64,000 bases of DNA. It comes from an uncultured Lachnospiraceae bacterium (GTDB lineage Bacteria > Bacillota > Clostridia > Lachnospirales > Lachnospiraceae). The position numbers and the translations under genes are program-made. Shown piece by piece: positions 1 to 8,363 of the stretch (its first letter is position 1; each line of letters begins with the position of its first letter). Under the pieces are notes generated by a model, which did no database searches, was not told where the DNA came from, and worked only from the letters and a program-made list of their open reading frames with translations. The DNA is taken from the NCBI GenBank assembly GCA_910583615.1, contig CAJTXP010000008.1:1-64000 (forward strand), given 5' to 3'.

Positions 1-73
1 TTTTCAGGTCGTCCATAAGCTTCGGGCTGATGAACTGTCTTAATATCTTTAGTTCTTTTTCGATTGCGTACAT
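1..73 (-). CDS. Unknown protein, 5' end only (runs off window)
   Basis: An ATG at 73 opens a reading frame that runs leftward off the window; 24 residues are visible, beginning MYAIEKELKILRQFISPKLM. An AAAGGTGA ribosome site lies 4-5 bases upstream and overlaps the stop codon of the preceding fragment (78-80), so the two are translationally close. The visible part is a short amphipathic helix-like segment with no recognisable family. It belongs to the same leftward run of accessory genes as its neighbours. Confidence 0.55.
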   Translation of the reverse strand, partial: MYAIEKELKILRQFISPKLMDDLK

Positions 74-77
74 AGTC

Positions 78-365
78 TCACCTTTGAAACAGGCCCGCCG
101 CCTGCATTTCCTTTTCTTTTTCTTCCATCCGTTCCCGGCCCTGCCCGTTCCAGGACCAGAACAGCATCCCGTTCTTTTCTTCCACCTGTTCGGCAAAGGA
201 ATAGGGAACCGGCTCCTTCGTAATCAGTCCATATTTTTCCTGGGCGCTAAAGGATAAAATCAGCAGAGTTTTCTCCGGGTTCGTATAAGCATAGACCACA
301 TAATCCTCCGGCCCTGCATTCTTTCTGGACAGTTCCACCCGTATAAGCTCCGCTTTCGCCAGCAT
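78..365 (-). pseudogene. C-terminal fragment of an unknown accessory protein
   Basis: About 95 codons read well as protein (for example VVYAYTNPEKTLLILSFSAQ and a Glu/Lys-rich tail ending AAGLFQR) and stop 4 bp before the next start, as in an operon. The apparent ATG at 365 has no ribosome site, and a stop lies three codons upstream in the same frame. The sequence just upstream belongs to the lipoprotein gene in another frame. I infer that this is the 3' remnant of a gene whose front was lost in a deletion that joined it to the lipoprotein gene. The family is not recognised; the context suggests an immunity-type protein. Confidence 0.5.
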
Positions 366-843
366 TTTTCGTTATTTTTGTCAGAGACATTTGTAATGGA
401 TACACATTTTCTTCACCATTCTTATTTTTTGTTGTAAGCTCAAAATAGAGAACATTTTTCAAATCATTTCCATCATCTATTTTTATTCTTCTGATTATAC
501 TGGCTCCTGATATCTGTCCCAAATCGCCGGAAACATTGACTATGTCTCCCGTCATATCTACTGTACTGTTGGAAAGAATAACGTCCCTTTCACTGCCAGA
601 TATGGTGTAAAATGTGGTAGAATATGATGTAATATCAGCTGGAAGGTCACCAGTTACTTTCAAGTCACCACCAGAAAATATTCCCTCTGTGCCATTCAAA
701 ACAATAACGCCATTTGAGACTGTAAGCTGTTCATTCTCTCCACTAAAAGAATAAACTGTCAGCTGATCCGATTCTTCTTTTCCACATCCGGTTAATGCCA
801 GCGCAAGTATTGCCGTATAAACAAATACTTTTATCTTTACCAT
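247..843 (-). pseudogene. Lipoprotein fused out of frame to next gene remnant
   Basis: The start at 843 is an ATG with AAGGAG 9 bases upstream; a TTG two codons earlier is less likely. The N-terminus is a lipoprotein signal with lipobox LTGC, so the mature protein should be anchored outside the membrane. The next roughly 140 residues are a beta-rich Ser/Thr/Gly/Asp sequence with no family I recognise. After about residue 160 (near position 370) the frame becomes Gly/Cys-rich and merely shadows the coding frame of the 78-365 fragment, so the native stop has been lost. I infer a deletion junction near 365-375. The N-terminal lipoprotein may still be made with a junk tail. Confidence 0.5.
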
Positions 844-873
844 GTTCAATGCTCCTTCATTTGGCAGTATATG

Positions 874-1074
874 TTACTTATCTTTTATCAGCCCGTATAT
901 GCCCAGAGCAGCACCTGCAATCATCACAATGATTCCAAGATACTGTGGTAGCTGCATATAACCTGCCTGTACCTCCACATGGGCAATCCCCAATGTGCCA
1001 ACCGAATACATAATGGCTCCGCCCACAAATGCAAAGCCCCCTGACACAATTTTTTCATGCCGTTTCCTTTCCAC
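874..1074 (-). CDS. Small two-helix membrane protein
   Basis: Sixty-six residues with two hydrophobic helices (about 13-30 and 43-61) separated by a short polar loop and ending in KDK. This fits a small integral membrane protein. It starts at a GTG with AAGGG upstream and ends 30 bp before the lipoprotein start at 843, in the same direction, so the two are probably co-transcribed. The family is not recognised. Length and composition are plausible for a real gene, but no motif confirms function. Confidence 0.45.
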   Translation of the reverse strand: MERKRHEKIVSGGFAFVGGAIMYSVGTLGIAHVEVQAGYMQLPQYLGIIVMIAGAALGIYGLIKDK

Positions 1075-1096
1075 ACACGATACCCTTAAAAACCAT

Positions 1097-1858
1097 CTAT
1101 GCTGTATACAGGTTCTCTCTTTTTAACATCGCAAATATCTTTTTCCGCATGTCTTTACTAATCTTTTCAACAGCCGCAATATACCCGTCTTTATCCTGTT
1201 CCAGCCATGTACAGATAAAGTTCCGGTAAAACTCCTTTTCCACTTTCGTTTTTCCCGGCCCTGCATAGACTGCGGAATACATCTGCATAATATCTTCTTC
1301 TGATAATTGATATGTCTGGACTGTATGCTCAAGAAAAGAGTGTGCGTAAGCGGCTCCCAGCTCGCGCAGCATCTCCCTCACTGGCCCCCGTACCATATCC
1401 ACATATCCCTTTTTTATCCCATAAGCCACGAGCCTTTCTGTAAATGTGCATACCTTTGATAAATAGCAGAGTTCCACATTTTTTCTGTACGGAAATCCCA
1501 TGATGTATTTATTCACAGGCATTATTTCCGGCATTACGTCTGTTTCTCCTGAAAGCCAGGACCGGAACGCCTGCTCTTCTACAGCATTGCTGTTGATAAA
1601 TTCCATCTGGTAAGCCCAGGCTGCTGCCTCCTCTTTTGCAATATCGGCGCCTTTTCCTTCCGAATTTAGGAAGATCAGGATATACCCTTTTCCTACATGG
1701 TTTGAACCCCGGAATACTTTTCTGGCAGCCTCTTCGTTCTGAAGGACAAGGGCTTTAAAATCCTGTTCTTCTTTTTTGCTCAGGCCCATGCCGCTGGCCT
1801 GTATATATTCTTTGATTCCTTTTTCTGCTTCCCGCTTTTCTTTCCATGCTCCGTTCAT
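1097..1858 (-). CDS. Hypothetical cytoplasmic protein, 253 aa
   Basis: An intact frame with AAGGG upstream of the ATG. The protein is soluble, helix-rich and charged, with no signal peptide or membrane helix. The N-terminal 40 residues are strongly charged; the C-terminal third is Lys/Glu-rich. I recognise no domain. It sits between a frameshifted gene (1872-2257) and a small membrane protein, all on the same strand within 25 bp of each other, so it is part of the accessory run downstream of polC. A role in toxin immunity is possible only by context. Confidence 0.6.
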   Translation of the reverse strand: MNGAWKEKREAEKGIKEYIQASGMGLSKKEEQDFKALVLQNEEAARKVFRGSNHVGKGYILIFLNSEGKGADIAKEEAAAWAYQMEFINSNAVEEQAFRSWLSGETDVMPEIMPVNKYIMGFPYRKNVELCYLSKVCTFTERLVAYGIKKGYVDMVRGPVREMLRELGAAYAHSFLEHTVQTYQLSEEDIMQMYSAVYAGPGKTKVEKEFYRNFICTWLEQDKDGYIAAVEKISKDMRKKIFAMLKRENLYTA

Positions 1859-1871
1859 ATGCTTTTCCCTT

Positions 1872-2257
1872 TCAGTGCAGTTTCCCGGCCAGCTCTTCCA
1901 GCTCCGCTTTTGTCATAGGCGGGATCAGGATATGATCCGCATCAAACTGCCGGATACCATCATGCGTTCTTATTTCCTCAATAAAACTCCCATAAGGGAA
2001 CATCCCCTCCAGCACACGATTCTCACTGTAAAGTACAAACTGGACGAACCCGTCTGTTATCTTCAGTTTACTCAGATTCAGGAACCCGTCAGCACGGACA
2101 GGAAAAACACTCTCACATTCTTCTGTCAAGGCATAAAAGGCTCCTATCTCCTTTGTATCGTTTTTCTGCAAAAGTCGCAGGCGTGAGCCAGCGATGGGAT
2201 ATCAAGTACCGTCTTTCCAAATAGTTTCTTCTGTCTGATCTGCAAAGTAAATGCCAT
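1872..2257 (-). pseudogene. Frameshifted unknown gene (T-run contraction)
   Basis: An ATG at 2257 with GGGAG upstream opens about 30 good codons (starts MAFTLQIRQKKLFGKTVLDI). The downstream coding sequence (residues NDTKEIGAFYALTEEC onward, ending AELEELAGKLH at 1872) is in another frame. Both parts read naturally if a run of four T near 2183 were five T, giving ...HACDFLQKNDTKEIG.... I infer a one-base deletion in a homopolymer, so the gene is inactive or, less likely, phase-variable or a sequencing error. The family is unknown. The protein would be about 128 residues, without signal peptide or membrane helices. Confidence 0.55.
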
Positions 2258-2297
2258 AACAAAATCTCCCTGTTTATTTATACAAATAAATGTGTTC

Positions 2298-2734
2298 TCA
2301 GCTTTTTGTATCTCCTTTAACAACCGTATCTATTCTATCAGCAAATAAAGTACACACGATAGCTGCTATCCTCAGCGGCATTTTTATCAAAATTGAGAGT
2401 ACCAGAGCTTTGGGCGAGCCTTCCCTGGCTCTGTTGCTTAAAAATATAAAAAGCCGTAAATAAATATAGCTGAAACAATCACTTGTGCCACTGTCAAAAG
2501 ACCTGTTTTCCATGTTTCAGGAACATCCCCCAATACAATTCTATTCCAAACTGAAACTGCAAAAAAATATATGGCAAAACAAACAACGATACCGATACCT
2601 GCTTTTAATACGCCATACTGCGCTATCTTACGCAAAAGGCACTGATAGCCAAAAAATACGAACAAAACCGGTGAAATTGCATGGCAGATGCCAAAAAGAA
2701 TGCTAAGGATTTTATATCCTGTATTTTCTATCAA
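2298..2734 (-). pseudogene. Broken small membrane protein gene
   Basis: Residues from about 2734 to 2440 give three hydrophobic helices (GYKILSILFG..., VLKAGIGIVVCFAIYFFAVS, VIVSAIFIYGFLYF) and then stop. The sequence continues in another frame with SNRAREGSPKALVLSILIKM and a further helix ending at 2298. A one-base change in the T-rich stretch near 2445-2455 would join the two into a four-helix protein. The 5' end also lacks a convincing start: only a TTG directly after a stop is available. I call it a decayed membrane-protein gene; the family is not identified. Confidence 0.4.
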
Positions 2735-2755
2735 ACCTTATATATGAAGACCCTT

Positions 2756-3457
2756 TTAAGGTTGGCCGGTAATACAAACGCCTCCTGTAAGCCGGTCAAA
2801 CTCTGCATTCTGTCCATACACTCCAATCCTGCAGGGAATCCATTCCACCGGTTCCCCTTTTCCCTGTATCTGACGCGTAAAGCCCTCTACTTCCGAAAAT
2901 ACATTGCCCAGCAGTCCCACATCATTGAATCTTACGTCCGGCAATTCTTTCTGCAGAGAATTGCACAGAAAAGAATGAAAGCCGCCAATATCCCAACCCA
3001 GAATATCATTTCCCAGGCATGGTCTGTTATCATTTTCACCGTTCATCAGAGCGTGGCTGTTGCTGCCCTTCAATTCATCCAGCAGGATTTTATAATACTC
3101 CGCGGTTGTAGAAATACTTACCACACAGCATGGGAGCGCCCGACAAAATTTCTCATAAAAATTTCCTGCATCCGATAATTTCAAAAACCTGCAATCCACA
3201 TCCATCCTTTGGGCATCGAAAAGGCAGTTTGCCGTTTCTGAAAACTCCCTGTACTGTTCTCCATCAAGCCGCAGCTTCTCCTGATATTCCCGCGCCTCCC
3301 CGTTGCTCCATCCGCCCATAAAACATTCCCACCTGGGATGCTGCTCTCCGATGCAGCCGCTGACAGACAGGATCTGCCTGCTGATCCCCTGCAGCCACCT
3401 GGGAGTATCGTTTATTTCGCATATGTAATATCCGATTACTTTAAAACGGTCTTTCAT
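2756..3457 (-). CDS. Hypothetical soluble protein, 233 aa
   Basis: The chosen start is the ATG at 3457 (MKDRFKVIGYYICEI), preceded by a purine-rich AGGGAAAAAGAAAG; an in-frame start 63 bases further upstream adds an unlikely basic leader. The protein is soluble with aromatic- and cysteine-rich segments (FMGGWSNGEAREYQ, GGFHSFLCNSLQKEL). I recognise no domain. Its length, lack of signal peptide and position next to a SUKH protein fit an immunity-type gene, but that is inference from context. Confidence 0.55.
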   Translation of the reverse strand: MKDRFKVIGYYICEINDTPRWLQGISRQILSVSGCIGEQHPRWECFMGGWSNGEAREYQEKLRLDGEQYREFSETANCLFDAQRMDVDCRFLKLSDAGNFYEKFCRALPCCVVSISTTAEYYKILLDELKGSNSHALMNGENDNRPCLGNDILGWDIGGFHSFLCNSLQKELPDVRFNDVGLLGNVFSEVEGFTRQIQGKGEPVEWIPCRIGVYGQNAEFDRLTGGVCITGQP

Positions 3458-3638
3458 TCTTTCTTTTTCCCTTTCCCGATGATGCCCTGGAAAGCTGCCA
3501 TTGCAGTAGACGCAAAACATGCCGACAGTTCCTCCGGGGCACAGGCCAGACTCTCAGGTACATGATCCCAAAGCAGTAAATGACGGAACCGGTAAAAGAT
3601 TACTTACTGAATCTTATCCCGGCGCTTCCCGGCACCCC

Positions 3639-5363
3639 TTATATCACCTCCCCAAGGCCTTCCATGACCTCCATCAGTTTCTGATATCCTGTTTCGCTGG
3701 CGGAGCCATAAAGCGCTTCCAGATCGCCGCAGTCCATAATGACAACCATATTGTCAGAGGCATTGCTGTAAAAACTCATGTCCATCCCCAGCCAGCCATG
3801 AAGGCCAAAGGGCTGTTTTTCAAGGCCGGAACGGATTGTTTCCAGTTCCTCTTCCGTAAGCCAGTACATAAGCTCCTCTCCATGGAAAGGAAACGCAAAT
3901 GCGGCTTCATAGGCAAGAGCTGCCTGCAGAAATCCGCTGAGTGTCCCGGTACACAAGGTCCATTTACGGTCATCCGTCTCATCTGCAGCCACATAAACCG
4001 GCGGATCTGTTTTTCCCAGATCTTTTCTTCGGATTCCTGCTCTGCAGCATCCCTGATTTTCAATCAGGATCACCAGATAATCGCTGTCCCTTAACCAGTC
4101 CCATTTATTGAAATCCCCCGGTCTGATCCACTTATCCTGTACTTTATGGATCTCTTCTGTGCATGCTGCGCGTTTCCAGAACTCTTCCAGCGCCGAAGGA
4201 AGCGGATCAAAATATTGTTTCACAACTGCGATTTCTTCCTCTGTACAGCCCTGCAGCTCTTCCACGCCATACAGCTGCCGGATCATTTCCATATAATCTC
4301 TTTTGTTCTGCCCCTGCACTCCGGTTTCATCCGGTTCTGCTTCTGACGCTTCTGTAAACAAATAGGGGACTCCGGGCCATGAAAGTTCCGGCATTTCTTC
4401 CAGTTTGTTAAAATAGAGACAGATAATCTGATCGTCTCCCCAGTATCCGAATTCCGGCCTTCTCGTGCAGGCTGTTATATGATAGTATCCGTCCGGCAGA
4501 GATAGTATCTGCTCCTGTGGAAAATCCGTATTCCAGTCACTTAACCAGAACAGATCGCAGAACTGTAAGGAGCCGCCTCTTACTTCCAGTGCCAGCCGGA
4601 TCATGACCGGGAACTCCTTTTCCGCGTTGGAGTCCGGATAGCCAGAACGGAACCAGAGTATAAAATCGCCTCCCGTGCCTGTACAGAAAGCCGTGATATC
4701 CCCTTTCCGGATGTGTGCTCCAACCTGTTTGGGATTCGTAAATTCCTCTGTCAGAAAATCACTTCCCGGAATAACAGATTTCATAACCTCTGCTGAAAAC
4801 AGGACGATCCCCATACCATCGATACTCAGATGAGCGGTATCTCCCAGTTGCAGCGGTCCACAAGATGCCCGATGCTCTGCAGACAGCTGTATCTCCATAC
4901 AGGACTGCCCTGGTTGTTCTGCTTTTTCTTCTTTTATCTCAATCAGACAGGATAACTGCTCCAACTCCTCTATATGTATCAACTGACTGTAAGCAGGCAG
5001 GAGGACTTTCTTCAAAGCCGGAAGCTCCGTCAGCAGACGGCAGTCTGAAAAACTGGTATCCTGCAGATCCAATGCGCTTAAACATCTGCATCTTATCAGA
5101 AAAGAGTAGTCATCGATTTCAACATCATGGAGTGACAGCTGTTTGAGCCTCGTCATTTCCCCGATCAAGGAAAAATCATCCTCCTTTACCATCAGCCAGG
5201 AAGGGAGACGCACATCTTCTATCTTCTTTACGGCAGAAAAGTTTCTTTTTCTGCTGTCCAGGCATTTAATTTTAGCAAGATCGCTGAACGTCTGCAGGTC
5301 ATGCCCTGTATTCTTTTGTATCCAGATCACAAGCCTTGGATCGATTCCATATTGTTTTACCAT
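3639..5363 (-). CDS. Leucine-rich-repeat / SUKH (SMI1-KNR4-like) protein
   Basis: Start ATG 5363 with GGGAGG 9 bases upstream; 574 residues. Residues about 55-135 carry irregular leucine-rich repeats (LKQLSLHDVEIDDYSFL, LSALDLQDTSF, LPALKKVLLP). The middle (about 150-330) is a beta-rich region of unknown type. The last 200 residues resemble a SUKH/SMI1-KNR4 fold: LPSALEEFWKRAA, then W-containing DYLVILIENQG, DPPVYVA and a helical end. SUKH proteins are known immunity proteins of polymorphic toxins, so neutralisation of an incoming toxin is inferred. Its ATG overlaps the end of the upstream broken gene (5357-5653), suggesting translational coupling. No membrane segments. Confidence 0.65.
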   Translation of the reverse strand: MVKQYGIDPRLVIWIQKNTGHDLQTFSDLAKIKCLDSRKRNFSAVKKIEDVRLPSWLMVKEDDFSLIGEMTRLKQLSLHDVEIDDYSFLIRCRCLSALDLQDTSFSDCRLLTELPALKKVLLPAYSQLIHIEELEQLSCLIEIKEEKAEQPGQSCMEIQLSAEHRASCGPLQLGDTAHLSIDGMGIVLFSAEVMKSVIPGSDFLTEEFTNPKQVGAHIRKGDITAFCTGTGGDFILWFRSGYPDSNAEKEFPVMIRLALEVRGGSLQFCDLFWLSDWNTDFPQEQILSLPDGYYHITACTRRPEFGYWGDDQIICLYFNKLEEMPELSWPGVPYLFTEASEAEPDETGVQGQNKRDYMEMIRQLYGVEELQGCTEEEIAVVKQYFDPLPSALEEFWKRAACTEEIHKVQDKWIRPGDFNKWDWLRDSDYLVILIENQGCCRAGIRRKDLGKTDPPVYVAADETDDRKWTLCTGTLSGFLQAALAYEAAFAFPFHGEELMYWLTEEELETIRSGLEKQPFGLHGWLGMDMSFYSNASDNMVVIMDCGDLEALYGSASETGYQKLMEVMEGLGEVI

Positions 5364-5653
5364 CCTGAAAATTCCTCCCAAATAAAAATATCCTGTCCCT
5401 GCTCCTTTTGCGTCAGTTTCGCCAGCCTATGACGGGCATCTTCTACAACATGCAGGATTCCGCCCTCCCGGACCACATAAGGCCGGATGCCTCATTGATA
5501 CAGATAGCCACGGCGCTCCGCTTCCGTCAATATCCTACTATTATCAAACACAGCTAAAAAATCACGATGCTTCTCTTTAGCCAATGTTCCTAGAGCCTTT
5601 TCCACAAAATCAATAAAACATTCCTGTTCTTTTCCTTTTTCTGCATATATCAT
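5357..5653 (-). pseudogene. Unknown small gene with in-frame TGA
   Basis: An ATG at 5653 with AGGAGG about 10 bases upstream opens MIYAEKGKEQECFIDFVEKA and runs 53 codons to a TGA at 5492-5494. The same frame continues with good coding sequence (IRPYVVREGGILHVVEDARH ... DIFIWEEFSGW) to a TAA at 5357-5359 that overlaps the next ATG. The internal TGA (possibly from CGA) is the only interruption in 99 codons. I infer a nonsense mutation. Selenocysteine use seems unlikely: there is no Cys-like catalytic context and no recognised insertion element was seen. The family is unknown. Confidence 0.55.
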
Positions 5654-5691
5654 AAAAGAGAACCTCCTGTATCTCCAATTTTACCTCCTGA

Positions 5692-6240
5692 TCAATTTTT
5701 CCTTGTATTTTGTAAATCATCAGTCATTTCAAAAAACTTACATTTGCACTCCGGGCAGACGGACGGAATAATCAGTGGGCAAAATTTCAGTTTCACATAT
5801 TTGATATGCTGCCACTCTATATTCCGCAAACACTCCTTTTCTTTCAGGTTATCCCCTCTTTTCGGAACATAATATGGAAATGGATGCCCACAGCAAGGAC
5901 ACCGCCAAAAAAGTCTGGGGGTAAATCCCAGCGGGACAGCCAGGAAAAAGAGCAGGAGAGCGATTGCGGCTGTCACAATAACGAATGCCAGGAATGGTTT
6001 ATTATCTATCATGATACTCAACTCTACATCCCTGCCAAAAACAATCATGGGAACAAACAGAACCATGCTGCCAAAGCAAGAAACAGCAAAGCATCCCCAT
6101 TGTATCAGAAATACCGCTCTCGCAAAGGCACAGCATTTCCGGAACCGTAGCGGCATCTGCGGAAAAACATATGGAAATGGTTTTGATTTATTCTCCTGCT
6201 GCAATCGCCAGTTTGCAATATCATCCCTGGGTCTTTTCAT
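5692..6240 (-). CDS. Two-helix membrane protein with zinc-ribbon-like cysteines
   Basis: 182 residues. The N-terminal 35 are polar; two hydrophobic helices follow at about 42-68 and 84-105. The C-terminal soluble part has paired cysteines, CPCCGHPFPYYVPKR and SVCPECKCKFFEM, which look like the two halves of a zinc ribbon. It starts at ATG 6240 with AGAGGACAGG upstream. A membrane-anchored zinc-ribbon protein is what the sequence shows; the substrate and family are unknown. It lies in the accessory run with the same orientation as its neighbours. Confidence 0.55.
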   Translation of the reverse strand: MKRPRDDIANWRLQQENKSKPFPYVFPQMPLRFRKCCAFARAVFLIQWGCFAVSCFGSMVLFVPMIVFGRDVELSIMIDNKPFLAFVIVTAAIALLLFFLAVPLGFTPRLFWRCPCCGHPFPYYVPKRGDNLKEKECLRNIEWQHIKYVKLKFCPLIIPSVCPECKCKFFEMTDDLQNTRKN

Positions 6241-6281
6241 ATTCCTGTCCTCTGGTGGCTCCTCAAATCCTATATATCACT

Positions 6282-6546
6282 TTAGAGCTGTTCAGCCCAG
6301 TCAATGCCTGGATAAAGTTTTCCCGTCCGTATGAAATACTCAACAGCTTTTACACCATCTTCAATATTGGTAAGTGCAAGATATTTTTCAATAGGTGACT
6401 GGCCGCCGCTTTGCACATGGGCAAAATGGGCCGTCTTGATACTCTGCATTTTGCAGATCATCAATCGCCTGCATGATGTCATCTCCATATTCGTCACTAA
6501 AATTGTCCAGCGCATCACTGGCCTTATCCATCATTCCGCATCCCAT
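6282..6546 (-). pseudogene. Frameshifted remnant of a small accessory gene
   Basis: Two frames contribute. From an ATG near 6546 the first reads GMMDKASDALDNFSDEYGDD and QAIDDLQNAEYQDG, then hits a stop. The second supplies SPIEKYLALTNIEDGVKAVE through GIDWAEQL to the stop at 6282. The switch is near 6400-6430, in the Cys/Arg-rich shadow zone. The acidic amphipathic composition resembles small immunity-associated proteins, but I recognise no family. Confidence 0.4.
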
Positions 6547-6635
6547 CCATCATTTATATGCAGTTGTCTTTGGCGTCCGGGGAACTGATAGGATTGTGAG
6601 CCTTACTTTCTACCCAATAAATGGAAACTGCTATT

Positions 6636-7208
6636 TTACATTAGTTGTTTCAGTTTTTGTCCATGGATAAACAACATATTCAAATAGCTTTCTATACAAT
6701 CACCTGATAAGAAAATACTGTCGTTAAATAAAGTGTAAATGTTTCCACTTTCAGCGGCACAGGTTATTCCATCCGGTTCAACAGTGCCTATGGGAAACAG
6801 TTTTTCACCGACCACCTGTTCTGCCGTTTTCAAATCCATTACGATTTCAAAGTCTAAAAAAGCAGTCCACGCATCAAAGGTAAACGTTGCTCCATGATAG
6901 GTATCAATCGATTTCTTTTCGCTTAAATTATTCAACCGCTCCAGGGCACGCAAATACCCTTTCTCTAAACGGTTGACATCACCGCCACATTTCTCCAGAA
7001 AATATTGTCCGGTTTTCGGTGAGAACTCTTTAAATTTTATTCCGCCGAACAGGTGTAAAATTTTCCTTGCATACTCAAAACATTGCATATTACTTTTTCG
7101 TTCTATTTTCTCTATCCAGCTATCTGCTAAAAGAAAATCCCTTTTTTCTGTCCAGCCATTATCGACCAGAACTAAATACACATATTCGTCAATTAAGGAG
7201 ATATTCAT
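6636..7208 (-). CDS. SUKH-3-like immunity protein
   Basis: Start ATG 7208 (MNISLIDEYVYLVLVDNGW) with TGGAGGT 10 bases upstream; 190 residues. The order of motifs fits the SUKH-3 immunity family: an N-terminal helix followed by NGWTEKRDF, then ARKILHLFGGIKF, then the GEKLFPIGTVEPDG strand pair, a glycine-containing turn GNIYTLFND, and a C-terminal helix around SYLNMLFIHG. Members protect against nuclease-type polymorphic toxins; the cognate toxin is not visible here. Length is normal for the family and there is no membrane segment. Confidence 0.65.
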   Translation of the reverse strand: MNISLIDEYVYLVLVDNGWTEKRDFLLADSWIEKIERKSNMQCFEYARKILHLFGGIKFKEFSPKTGQYFLEKCGGDVNRLEKGYLRALERLNNLSEKKSIDTYHGATFTFDAWTAFLDFEIVMDLKTAEQVVGEKLFPIGTVEPDGITCAAESGNIYTLFNDSIFLSGDCIESYLNMLFIHGQKLKQLM

Positions 7209-7280
7209 ATAACTCAGACCTCCATATTCCCTTTTGTCGTCCTCTTTGTTTATAATGCCGAACAATCCCAAACAAACCTG

Positions 7281-8084
7281 TCACTGAAAAGCATTTTCGG
7301 CAAGCGAGATATCATAAGCCTTTTTCTCCAGGTACTCCCAATCTCCATTCCCAACCGATTCATAAGATGTCCATGCCACTTTAAGCTGGTTTTCAGATAT
7401 ATAAAATTTGATACGTGTTAAAACACCGTCGCTTGTATCAATATCCGGCTCTGCCACATAATCAAACGTGTAAACCGTATGTTTCTGCGTCCAGTCCGAA
7501 GTATCCCGGTAATAAATTACTGCATTTTCCGCAGGTATCTTTATCATGCCAAACAGTTTCCCGCTTTCTTCTTTTCCGGGAAGATAGAAATAGCATCGTG
7601 TTCCATTTGATGTGATGTAAAATTCATTTTCTCCTGCCTTGTCCTGAAACAGGATCTCGCCGCAACTCAGATCGATCAAGAGCAGATCGCTTTCTTTCAG
7701 CCAGCCTTCCACATAGCCATTGTGGTGCGGAGCCGTCCAATGCTCCGCACAAACCCAGGTATTACCATCTTCCTGCACACTCCCACGCATGGCTTTGCTC
7801 CCCATATCGGGATATTCATACAATACAGAACCATTTTCATCCAGAATATGTATATCGTAGTCATAGGTTTTCCTGTAATCATCCGCTTCCTCCCACTGAA
7901 GACAGCAGGGACTTCCCTCAATAGGCGATTTTTCATCATACGCATAGGAATCCCTGCTGTAACCGGACGGATATATGACTTCATATTCTGTTGCGCCTGC
8001 TGTTGGATTACAGCCAGTCAATAATAGAGCAGCTGTTGCCGCCCAGCATAGAGAAACAACATGGCGCACGGTCTTTGCTTTCAT
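7281..8084 (-). CDS. Secreted lipoprotein of unknown function
   Basis: The chosen start is ATG 8084 (MKAKTVRHVVSLCWAATAAL) with AAAGGAGG about 11 bases upstream. The next residues give a lipobox LLTGC, so this is a membrane-anchored lipoprotein of 267 residues. The mature part is Tyr/Asp-rich and beta-like (DYDIHILDENGSVLYEYPDM, ENEFYITSNGTRCYFYLP) with repeated short strands, possibly a propeller-like fold; no family is recognised. The same frame continues upstream to polC without a stop, which is a separate remnant (8085-8363). It is the first complete gene behind polC. Confidence 0.6.
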   Translation of the reverse strand: MKAKTVRHVVSLCWAATAALLLTGCNPTAGATEYEVIYPSGYSRDSYAYDEKSPIEGSPCCLQWEEADDYRKTYDYDIHILDENGSVLYEYPDMGSKAMRGSVQEDGNTWVCAEHWTAPHHNGYVEGWLKESDLLLIDLSCGEILFQDKAGENEFYITSNGTRCYFYLPGKEESGKLFGMIKIPAENAVIYYRDTSDWTQKHTVYTFDYVAEPDIDTSDGVLTRIKFYISENQLKVAWTSYESVGNGDWEYLEKKAYDISLAENAFQ

Positions 8085-8363
8085 ATCTACCCCATCCTCC
8101 TTTTTATGTTTCCTGTCACGCACCACGCCGCCGCAGGCAGGGAGCCTGCGTTTTGAAACAACCTTTTTGATGCCCCCCACAACTGCGGCAGCAACCGCGC
8201 ACACGGCAAGCCGGAGCAGGACATCCATCCTCCAGCTTACTTTCCCATACCGGTACATATCCAGCATATAGACCGGATCAACGTCATAGTCCTCCGCCAT
8301 CTGATTCAGCATCCTCCATGACAGTTCCTTGTTCCAGTTTGCTGTTGCAAACGCATGAAAACT
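8085..8363 (-). pseudogene. C-terminal remnant joined to the end of polC
   Basis: Directly after the polC stop codon the same strand and frame continue as open coding sequence: FHAFATANWNKELSWRM, AEDYDVDPVYMLDMYRYGKV, a hydrophobic helix (LLRLAVCAVAAAVVGGI) and a basic tail, running into the lipoprotein start at 8084. It has no start codon with a convincing ribosome site except perhaps an ATG at 8312 behind TGGAGG. It reads like the last part of a membrane-anchored protein whose front has been lost, which would place a deletion or insertion junction at the polC stop. An alternative is a real small membrane protein from 8312. Confidence 0.4.
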
